Assembly: GCA_050486105.1 (NCBI GenBank)
Contig: JBJHCR010000248.1
Coordinates: forward strand, 1 to 9,778
DNA from: JAEXNA01 sp050486105
Lineage (GTDB): Bacteria > Vulcanimicrobiota > Xenobia > Xenobiales > JADMJV01
Direction of reading: 5' to 3'
Length of the DNA stretch: 9,778 nucleotides
The position numbers and the translations under genes were made by a program. Below the pieces are notes generated by a model, which searched no databases, was not told the origin of the DNA, and saw only the letters and a list, made by a program, of their open reading frames with translations. Within the stretch, counting starts at the first letter, position 1; each line of letters begins with the position of its first letter. Positions 1 through 5,869 of this stretch are shown in pieces.

Positions 1-1
1 G

Positions 2-235
2 TGGGACAATCGAGGCCAGCGCGGCGAGCGCTCGGTGAAGCCAAACCAGAACACTCGGCCGGTTCAGGCTGAGGCTCGCGGCAACAACCGAGCTCCCCAG
101 TGGGACAATCGAGGCCAGCGCGGCGAGCGCTCGGTGAATCCTAACCGAAACACCCAGCCGGTACAGGCTGAGGCTCGCGGCAACAACCGAGCTCCCCAGT
201 GGGACAATCGAGGCCAGCGCGGCGAGCGCTCGGTG
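2..235 (+). repeat. 99-bp in-frame tandem repeats (two full copies plus one partial)
   Basis: Full units occupy 38-136 and 137-235, and 2-37 is the tail of a preceding unit. By my comparison the two full units differ at 7 of the first 27 bases and are identical over the remaining 72. The array therefore probably continues upstream and has recently been duplicated or homogenised. The period is a multiple of three, so copy-number changes keep the frame. Each unit encodes 33 residues. Confidence 0.95.
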
Positions 236-1408
236 AGCTCAGGAGAGCGTCAGAAAGGAGCTTTTGACAATCGACCAACCAGAGCTCACAGGGGTGAGGG
301 GAGAGACGGTAGGACTTTCACCAAGAACAGTTCAGGACATCAGGCCGCTCCAGTTCGAACCAACCAGGCTCAGTCTAACCCTCGCGTCCGTGACCAGCGT
401 CGAGGATCGGGAGCCGCCCAGTTGGTGAGACCGGCACCTCCGGCTACTCAGATAGTGTCGAACTCTCAGAACGTCTATGTCAACAACCAATCCAGCAGTC
501 AGTATTACGCTGCAGCCCAGCCCAAGTACCGCCAGGGCCGTCGAGGATGGTCAAATGGCCACGAAAACTGGAACCACGGTGGCTCTCACATCTCCATCAA
601 CAACAATATCAACACCTGCCCGATTCCCATGGCTGGCTATGGGTACTACGGAGTCATGCCCGTGTACTCTAACTGGTGGAACGGCCTGGGAGGCATGGGC
701 CTCGGTGGATGGGGCATGGGTCTAGGAATGGGAATGGGAATGGGAGGCTGGGGTCTGGGAATGGGCCACTACTCCATCTACGATGGCTTCGGGGTAAGTC
801 GAGGATTTTCTCATCAGAATTATAGTACGTTCGACCCGTACTCCTTCTATGGTGAGCAGGCGACCTACTACCCAGCACCTGAGGTCGGCGGTCAGATGGC
901 AGCCGCTGTCGGCGAAGAACAGCAGCTTGCAGCAGCGCCTGCCGGTCGTGCCTACAGAGAGGACGCAAGCACTCCCGAAATGACTTTCGGACGCTTGGAA
1001 GAAGAAATTCTAGCTGGGGTTTCCGAATACGTTGGCTTGCGGACCGTAGAAGAGAAGTTCTTGTTGCCTGACCCGGCTTTCGAGAACCAAATTTGGAGCC
1101 TAGGCTTGGTGCAAGCTCCAGTGATTTTCACCATCGATGACGACACCTATTCCGTGGTCGCCGGTTTTGAAGGTGTCTTAGGTGACAGCACCATTCCCTC
1201 CAACGTTGGAGTAGAGTTCTTCGTCAACCGCACTCCTGAAGGTTGGAACGTGGCCGACGCTTGGATCGTAAGTGCCAACGGGATCTTCCGTGAAAAGCTC
1301 TTTCAGAGCCCGGTGTATCCAGACATTCAGACCTGGCATAGCGGGACCAACTGTCCATTCAGTGGTCAGCCCTTGGTGCCTATCTCTGAAGGGGGACAGC
1401 ACGGATAG
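2..1408 (+). CDS. Repeat-rich basic protein with Gly/Met tract and unknown C-terminal domain (5' partial)
   Basis: The frame is open to the left edge, so the start lies upstream; 468 residues and the stop are visible. The GTG at 35 is internal to a repeat (it encodes the Val of GERSV) and is not a start. The visible protein begins with 33-residue repeats rich in Arg, Asn, Gln and Gly (motifs GNNRAPQWDNRGQRGERS). A Gln/Asn/Ser/Tyr-rich linker follows (QNVYVNNQSSSQYY), then a Gly/Met/Leu/Trp tract at 683-766. An acidic, ordinary-looking domain of roughly 150 residues (about 960-1400, with EMTFGRLEEEIL, IFTIDDDTYSVVAGFEG and VGVEFFVNRTPEGW) ends the protein. The first two thirds look disordered and strongly basic; the C-terminal part looks folded. 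I do not recognise the family, and the missing N-terminus means a signal peptide or anchor cannot be judged. A surface, matrix or nucleic-acid-binding role would be a guess. The gene is followed by a terminator. Confidence 0.85.
   Translation, partial: WDNRGQRGERSVKPNQNTRPVQAEARGNNRAPQWDNRGQRGERSVNPNRNTQPVQAEARGNNRAPQWDNRGQRGERSVSSGERQKGAFDNRPTRAHRGEGRDGRTFTKNSSGHQAAPVRTNQAQSNPRVRDQRRGSGAAQLVRPAPPATQIVSNSQNVYVNNQSSSQYYAAAQPKYRQGRRGWSNGHENWNHGGSHISINNNINTCPIPMAGYGYYGVMPVYSNWWNGLGGMGLGGWGMGLGMGMGMGGWGLGMGHYSIYDGFGVSRGFSHQNYSTFDPYSFYGEQATYYPAPEVGGQMAAAVGEEQQLAAAPAGRAYREDASTPEMTFGRLEEEILAGVSEYVGLRTVEEKFLLPDPAFENQIWSLGLVQAPVIFTIDDDTYSVVAGFEGVLGDSTIPSNVGVEFFVNRTPEGWNVADAWIVSANGIFREKLFQSPVYPDIQTWHSGTNCPFSGQPLVPISEGGQHG
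683..766 (+). repeat. Gly/Met-rich low-complexity tract within CDS
   Basis: These 84 bases encode 28 residues: 16 Gly, 6 Met, 4 Leu and 2 Trp, with no other amino acid. The DNA includes reiterated GGAATG hexamers around 725-745, which suggests replication slippage. The tract is flanked by aromatic residues (Tyr/Trp before, His-Tyr after). Its role is unknown; it could be a flexible or self-associating spacer. Confidence 0.9.
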
Positions 1409-1424
1409 TCTCAAGGAGTCCCAG

Positions 1425-1467
1425 AAAAGAATGAGCGCGGATCCGACTGGTCCGCGCTCATTCTTTT
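1425..1467. terminator. Bidirectional intrinsic terminator between convergent genes
   Basis: A perfect 17-bp inverted repeat, 1425-1441 with 1451-1467, encloses a 9-base loop. The stem core is AATGAGCGCGGA. The right arm ends in a T-run (TTCTTTTTCT) for plus-strand transcripts. The left arm begins CCAGAAAAG, giving a T-run for minus-strand transcripts. It lies 17 bases after the stop of the repeat-protein gene and about 57 bases beyond the end of the convergent U32 gene, so it can serve both. Confidence 0.92.
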
Positions 1468-1523
1468 TCTGCCCGTTTGGTTGCCTTTTCAACTTGGTGC
1501 AAGCGATCCATCGGCCTATGGTC

Positions 1524-4010
1524 TCAAGCTGAAGAAGAGACGGTGATAACGTCCATGGTGCCTCGCGTGACACCGAATTGTTCTAGGGTCTCGAGCCGCT
1601 CAACAAGATCATCGCTGCTCAAACGGCCGTTGAGGAGCTCCCTGTAAGCTTCGAGCACAGTGCGGGATTCTTCTTGGCTCTCCCGGACCAACTCGACCCG
1701 AAATCTTCGCACACCGCGCTCTTGAAGAGATCTCGCCAGAAAGGCCCCGCTTTGAGCCTGGGCATTGAAAACAGTGTTTCGACAACCCACGTCTACGATC
1801 ACCGGATGCTCTAGTCCGACGCGGTCTTTGAGCGCCACTTGGTGGCGCTCACAAGGACGGCCGCAGGTGCGGTAATCTTTGCCATTGCTAAGCAGGTGGG
1901 AGTAGACGCAGTGTTCAGTGTGGAACGTTGGAATGTGATGATGAATGGTTACAGCAACCCGTTTCGGGTCCACTTGGTCCAGTAGGTTCAACAGTTGCTT
2001 GGAGTCGAGATCGTGCGACGCCGTCACTGTGCTCAAGCCCAGCTTGAGGAGGTGGTGGGCGGTGATCGAGTTGGTCACATTTAAGGAGAAATCTCCATGG
2101 AGGATCGGTCGGCGATCGAGTTTGCTGAAATAAACGAGGCCCGCCCAATGCCGCAACAGAACCGAGTCGGGATTCAATTTTTCAAGGCGCTTATCGTAGA
2201 CTTCTTCCCCTGGCTTTTGGACTCTGACCGTGGCTAGGCCCACTTTGAGACCGGCTGCCCGAGCCCGGCTTACGGCGGCGTTCAACCCCACCAACTCCAT
2301 CCAGTCCAACTCGACCTCGCCCACCCCACAAGCGATAGCTGCCTCCAGCTGTTCTTGGGTCCGGCACAGTGTTACCAAGTTCGATTCCCCATGAGAACTG
2401 GGAGTTGGTACGAAAGGTCGGAGTTTCGGCAATTGGGGACCATCTGAAAGCTTGCGATGCCGAACCTGGCCGAGCTGAAGCTCTAGTTCGGCAACAAGAG
2501 AGCGGCGGAGCTCTCTCAGGGATTTTAGAGGCAAGAAGACTTCTTCCGAGTTCGGCCATGAAAGCTCTTCCAAGCGAAAAGGGGTCCCTCCCAAGGCTCC
2601 GAGTTGTTCCTCCAAGATATCTCGAGTCAATGCTCTGTTTTGAGCCACTTGAAGCGATATCTCGCTTTCCTGAGTGGTTGCCAGGTGAGGGCCTTGAACA
2701 GCCACCCGCAGTGGGCTCCCGACCCCACCACTGCATCTCAACTTGAGGGGGATTCGGTTCAAGGGTGGGGGAAACTTCTTGATCTGCAGGGCCGGATCGC
2801 TGGTCACATAGACTTCGGCGCCCTTTCGAACCTTTCTGAGGTCCGGCCCTGGCTGACCGAATCCGAGGGACCATCCTTGACGCGTTCTTGCGACCTTAAA
2901 GATGGGGCCGCCTTGCTCGGATTCTTGCGCTTCTCCTTGACGGAAAACCACTCCCATGCCGGGCTTTGGCTCGAAGTCTAGTCCTTTCAGAGGGGATTCC
3001 GCTCCGCGCTTCTCTTCGATGAAGACATTTGAGCCTTCCAGGTCTCGCACTTGGCCCAAGAGTAGTCCACGATGTCGAGGAGTTAATCCTTCTACCAAGG
3101 TTTGATGATCGCTACCAGCCAAAAAGCCTTCGCTCAGCCCCCGAGAGTAGACTAGGCTAAGGTCTCGAGAAACGTTGGACAGGTGTGCTGGCTCGCTTCG
3201 CTCGGCTGGGGTCAGGTCCAGCCATTCCCTCAGGTTCTTGACGGCGTGGTAGACATACTGAGCGCTCTTTTGTCGACCTTCGATCTTCAAGGTGTGCACT
3301 TTCAATCGAGTCAACTCACTCACCGCTTGAAAGCCCGCCAAGTCTCTAGGGCTCAAGAGATACTCGGTACTGCCTAAAGGACGTACTTCCCCATCGACCA
3401 CCAGAGAGTAGGGTAGGCGGCAAGCTTGGGCACAATGTCCTCTATTGGCCGAGCGTCCCCCCCAGGCTTCCGAGGATAGGCACTGCCCACTCCAGGACAC
3501 GCAAAGGGCACCGTAGATGAAGACTTCAAGCTCGATGTCGGTTCCGGCTCGAAACAAGGCGATCTCTTGCACCGAGAGCTCCCTTGGGACCACGATTCTC
3601 GTTATTCCTAGACTTTGGGCAAAAGGAGCCGCCTCGGGACTTGAGATGGTCATCTGGGTGGAGGCGTGGAGCTCTAAGTCCGGGCAGACCGCTTTGGCTA
3701 GGAGGGCGAGGCCCGGATCCTGGACGATCAGAGCGTCGATTCCGGCCTCGGCAACGCGTCTAACGAGGGGCTCCAGTGCGGGAAGTTCTTCTTCGAAGAC
3801 AAGAATGTTGAGGGCAAGATAGGCTCTCGCTCCGGCACGGTGGATAGTCGTGACAGTGCTCTTGAGTTGGTCGATCGATATATTGGTTGCCCGGGCTCTT
3901 GCGTTGAAGCCTTCGTCTAGTCCGAAATATACCGCGTCAGCTCCAGCGGAAAGGGCCGCCTCTAAGGCTTCGAGGTCCCCGGCTGGGGCTAAAAGTTCAC
4001 ATATCCACAT
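1524..4010 (-). CDS. U32 family protein, RlhA/YdcP-like, long form with C-terminal second module
   Basis: The 828-residue protein begins directly with the U32 signature ELLAPAGDLEALEAAL. Residues about 5-270 form a U32 TIM-barrel-like domain (HASTQMTISSPEAA, VPRELSVQEI, and KIEGRQKSAQYVY near 242-254) with cysteines C170, C177, C193 and C197 in a C-x6-C-x15-C-x3-C arrangement. Residues about 305-510 resemble the middle domain found in RlhA-type members. Residues about 545-795 look like a second, shorter U32-related module with C701, C716, C720 and C743 (EHCVYSHLL, TCGRPCERH, VGCRNTVFN). Known family members include RlhA (5-hydroxylation of 23S rRNA C2501), TrhP (tRNA wobble-uridine hydroxylation) and UbiU/UbiV, which carry Fe-S clusters. 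The older collagenase or peptidase label is not supported here. An RNA hydroxylation role is inferred from the domain order; the exact substrate is uncertain. E. coli RlhA is about 650 residues, so the C-terminal module is extra. ATG start at 4010; a weak purine stretch precedes it. Confidence 0.88.
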   Translation of the reverse strand: MWICELLAPAGDLEALEAALSAGADAVYFGLDEGFNARARATNISIDQLKSTVTTIHRAGARAYLALNILVFEEELPALEPLVRRVAEAGIDALIVQDPGLALLAKAVCPDLELHASTQMTISSPEAAPFAQSLGITRIVVPRELSVQEIALFRAGTDIELEVFIYGALCVSWSGQCLSSEAWGGRSANRGHCAQACRLPYSLVVDGEVRPLGSTEYLLSPRDLAGFQAVSELTRLKVHTLKIEGRQKSAQYVYHAVKNLREWLDLTPAERSEPAHLSNVSRDLSLVYSRGLSEGFLAGSDHQTLVEGLTPRHRGLLLGQVRDLEGSNVFIEEKRGAESPLKGLDFEPKPGMGVVFRQGEAQESEQGGPIFKVARTRQGWSLGFGQPGPDLRKVRKGAEVYVTSDPALQIKKFPPPLNRIPLKLRCSGGVGSPLRVAVQGPHLATTQESEISLQVAQNRALTRDILEEQLGALGGTPFRLEELSWPNSEEVFLPLKSLRELRRSLVAELELQLGQVRHRKLSDGPQLPKLRPFVPTPSSHGESNLVTLCRTQEQLEAAIACGVGEVELDWMELVGLNAAVSRARAAGLKVGLATVRVQKPGEEVYDKRLEKLNPDSVLLRHWAGLVYFSKLDRRPILHGDFSLNVTNSITAHHLLKLGLSTVTASHDLDSKQLLNLLDQVDPKRVAVTIHHHIPTFHTEHCVYSHLLSNGKDYRTCGRPCERHQVALKDRVGLEHPVIVDVGCRNTVFNAQAQSGAFLARSLQERGVRRFRVELVRESQEESRTVLEAYRELLNGRLSSDDLVERLETLEQFGVTRGTMDVITVSSSA

Positions 4011-4444
4011 AGGTTTCTACACCTACCCCATGAGAGTCTGAGTGGAAACTAAAGTGCTCGCCCGAAGGTTCCTTTTTTCAGAGACCGATACCCATGCAGG
4101 TGGGTGGCAGGTGCCCGCTCCCGGGGTACCCTCCCTTACGGTGAGTGACGGGTGAGAGTTGAACGTCGACAGGCCCTAATGGTCCAACCGGAAACCCTCC
4201 CATCGCCTGGAAGCGTAAGCGTTGCCATCCCGGTCTCGAAGGACCATGGGTATCCAGGGTACCTCAGGCTCGCTGTTCCGGTTCGCCTGGGATCGTCATA
4301 TCGGTACTTTAGTGGGTGATGCACTTCGCCATGCTCGGACTTCGTAATGTCTTCGGCTTGCCGGGTTTCTGGTTGGACCTCTAACTTTCGATCCCTAAGG
4401 GAACCACCAGGGTGGTGCTTCAATCGAGAGAATTTCATTTAGTG
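4011..4444. promoter_or_regulatory. Divergent intergenic region (U32 gene leftward, cell-wall hydrolase rightward)
   Basis: These 434 bases separate two divergent start codons and must hold promoters for both genes, although I cannot point to convincing -35/-10 boxes. The structured element occupies 4181-4379. To its left, 4081-4180 is rich in short inverted repeats; a local hairpin is possible at 4102-4116. To its right is a small hairpin at 4403-4416 (ACCAC, loop, GTGGT) just before the hydrolase ribosome-binding area. A 100-codon minus-strand reading frame across the region has no protein-like composition and is probably a by-product of the structured sequence. Confidence 0.6.
4181..4379 (+). 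ncRNA. Unidentified structured RNA candidate (leader or small RNA)
   Basis: Positions 4181-4197 pair with 4363-4379 to make a 17-bp helix with a single G.U (G4190-T4370) and no mismatch. Inside it, a coherent fold can be drawn: 4199-4203 with 4312-4316 (one wobble); 4206-4210 with 4254-4258, enclosing a GTAA-capped hairpin (about 4209-4226) and a hairpin 4229-4250 (GGTC/GACC plus CCC/GGG with an AT bulge); and 4259-4263 with 4303-4307, enclosing 4265-4269 with 4285-4289. Wobble pairs are pairable only in the plus-strand transcript; on the minus strand they become C/A mismatches. That favours transcription toward the NlpC/P60 gene, whose start is 65 bases downstream. I see no RNase P, tmRNA, SRP, TPP, FMN or c-di-AMP riboswitch signature. 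It could be a cis-acting leader or an independent small RNA. Confidence 0.6.
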
Positions 4445-5473
4445 ATGAGAAAGGTAATTCTGACTCTATTAGCGATCCTGGCACTTCAAGGGCAAGCCTG
4501 GGGCGAGACCGCAGACTCCGTCACTCAGCAGATCGTCCTTCCCCCGGGATCGGTTCTGCATGCAGTTGAGGCGAATCAGGGCTGGGAGACTCTAGCTAAA
4601 ATCTATGGAGTGGATACTCGAGCACTCCAACAGACCAATCGAGACCAACCTCTCAGAGTCGATGGCTTAGTGGTCATACCTGCTCCTCGTGGAGGCTGGC
4701 CAGTGCATTCCGTTCAGAGAGGCGAGACTCTCTGGAGAATCGGAAAAGGCTACGGAATATCGGTGGCCCAACTTCGGCAAGCGAACCAGTTGGATAGCGA
4801 CGAGATCCTTCAGGGTCAGAGATTGCTCTTGCCTAGGGCAGAAAAACCGGTCTGGACAGCAAGCCCCCCTCCCTTGGGCACTCAGAATTTGACTGGATTC
4901 GAAAAGGAGAAGGTTCAACTCGGCTCCAGTGGTCCGTCGGTGAGAGACCAGAGGAACGGACCTCAGGCCACCATCAATCCCGAAGGTGGCTGGGTAGAAG
5001 TGCGCTTGGCTGACGACCGGAGGGCTTGGGCTCCTATGTCAGCTTTGGTCATCGGGTCTTGGCAGCCTCAACCTCCACATCGGGTTCTGGAGGTGGCCAA
5101 GAGATTTCTCGGTCTCCCGTACCGTTGGGGAGGAGGTGACCCCAACGGCTGGGATTGTTCGGGGTTTGTCCATGAGGTCTTTCGGCTGAACGGTCATGTG
5201 ATCCCTAGGATGGCGGATCATCAGTTTGAAGCGGCTGTTCCTGTTGAAACAGGTGAGATGGAGCCCGGTGACCTGCTTTTCTTCAATACCGACGGTTCGG
5301 GCATCAGCCATGTCGGGATCTACGTCGGGGAGGGCAGCTTCATCCACGCTTCCAGCTCCAGAGGAGTCGTGTTTTCAAGCCTTCGAGAGTCCTATTATGA
5401 GAAATGCTTTCTTGGAGCAGCCCGGATTACGGCCTGGATGACGAGTGATGAAGTCACCACGGCTGTAAAATGA
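4445..5473 (+). CDS. Secreted LysM-LysM-NlpC/P60 peptidoglycan endopeptidase
   Basis: The 342-residue protein has a signal peptide at residues 1-20 (MRKVILTLLAILAL, cleavage likely after QAWG). LysM 1 spans about 38-79 and LysM 2 about 87-130 (HSVQRGETLWRIGKGYGISVAQL), both binding peptidoglycan glycan. A proline-rich linker leads to a degenerate SH3-like segment (about 155-204). The NlpC/P60 domain spans about 213-330, with catalytic C238 in WDCSGFV, H289 in SHVGIYVG and H301 in FIHASSS, so the triad looks intact. Family members cleave peptide stems, typically D-Glu to diamino-acid bonds; acting outside the membrane in wall remodelling is expected. ATG at 4445 is preferred over an in-frame GTG at 4412 because it gives a clean signal peptide. 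Only a weak purine run (GAGAGA near 4425) stands as ribosome-binding site. The gene follows the structured leader element, which may regulate it. Confidence 0.93.
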   Translation: MRKVILTLLAILALQGQAWGETADSVTQQIVLPPGSVLHAVEANQGWETLAKIYGVDTRALQQTNRDQPLRVDGLVVIPAPRGGWPVHSVQRGETLWRIGKGYGISVAQLRQANQLDSDEILQGQRLLLPRAEKPVWTASPPPLGTQNLTGFEKEKVQLGSSGPSVRDQRNGPQATINPEGGWVEVRLADDRRAWAPMSALVIGSWQPQPPHRVLEVAKRFLGLPYRWGGGDPNGWDCSGFVHEVFRLNGHVIPRMADHQFEAAVPVETGEMEPGDLLFFNTDGSGISHVGIYVGEGSFIHASSSRGVVFSSLRESYYEKCFLGAARITAWMTSDEVTTAVK

Positions 5474-5478
5474 ATAGG

Positions 5479-5856
5479 CTACTTTAGCAAGCCCATGCGG
5501 CGCCACATCTTCTGTTCAAACGCCCAAAAGAAGCGGAACTGACCGAAAACAGTACCCCAAAACATCAGTAGAACCTGATAGGTGGGAAAAATGACGGCCA
5601 GCCACATCAAGAACCAAACAAGGGTATTGGTGTCTCCGGTGATTCCCAGAAAATCAAAAATCGGCCTTCGGACCAAGACTGTAGTGGTGCCGGCGATGCT
5701 GAAGACCAACATGATGATCCAGAATTGAAAGTCGCTGTGGATATTCCACTTCTCTTTCAGTCTTTGCTTTCTGGTTGTTTGGTTGGATGGATAAGTCACC
5801 GAAAATTTGTACTCTCTTTGAATGGATAAGCTCTGGAGGCGTTGTAGGTAGCTCAA
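5479..5856 (-). CDS. Small two-helix membrane protein (DUF6787-like)
   Basis: The product has up to 125 residues. A basic N-terminal part (TTRKQRLKEKWNIHSDFQ) is followed by a hydrophobic helix at about 45-62, a short loop (RRPIFDFLGITGDTN) and a second hydrophobic helix at about 79-101. The conserved-looking tail is GQFRFFWAFEQKMWRRMG. This layout and tail match my recollection of the DUF6787 family, whose function is unknown. The long form uses TTG at 5856. A GTG at 5799 would give 106 residues, closer to the family's usual size and with an AGAGAG stretch upstream, so the true start is uncertain. It lies 13 bases after the cyclase stop and is probably cotranscribed with it. Its stop is only 5 bases from the convergent hydrolase stop, leaving no room for a terminator between them. 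Confidence 0.8.
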   Translation of the reverse strand: MSYLQRLQSLSIQREYKFSVTYPSNQTTRKQRLKEKWNIHSDFQFWIIMLVFSIAGTTTVLVRRPIFDFLGITGDTNTLVWFLMWLAVIFPTYQVLLMFWGTVFGQFRFFWAFEQKMWRRMGLLK

Positions 5857-5869
5857 GACTCAAGGTCTT

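Noticed and set aside
35..37. GTG as the start of the first gene
   Set aside because: It encodes the last Val of a repeat unit, and the same frame is open to the window edge with repeat sequence before it.
2191..2874. 227-codon minus-strand reading frame inside the U32 gene
   Set aside because: It lies wholly within the confidently identified U32 coding sequence in another frame and has biased, non-protein-like composition.
4081..4145. Minus-strand resemblance to the 3' part of a cobalamin riboswitch (GGGAGC ... CCTGCC)
   Set aside because: The B12-box is two bases short, and the expected upstream conserved core is absent; the neighbouring gene has no B12 link.
4181..4379. c-di-AMP (ydaO-type) riboswitch, expected by context before a LysM/NlpC gene
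   Set aside because: The conserved blocks I know for this class (including the GCTAAC-type block near its 3' end) were not found on either strand.
4403..4420. AGGGTGGTGC resembling a T-box antiterminator sequence
   Set aside because: Only the first part matches; there is no Stem I or terminator, and the gene is not an amino-acid or tRNA-synthetase gene.
4081..4420. Group II intron remnant or RNase P/tmRNA/SRP RNA
   Set aside because: No domain V hairpin, no RNase P conserved regions, no tRNA-like end and no SRP GGAAG-type apical motif were seen.
4136..4438. 100-codon minus-strand reading frame in the intergenic region
   Set aside because: It overlaps the structured element, has no recognisable domain or ribosome-binding site, and its composition follows the inverted repeats.
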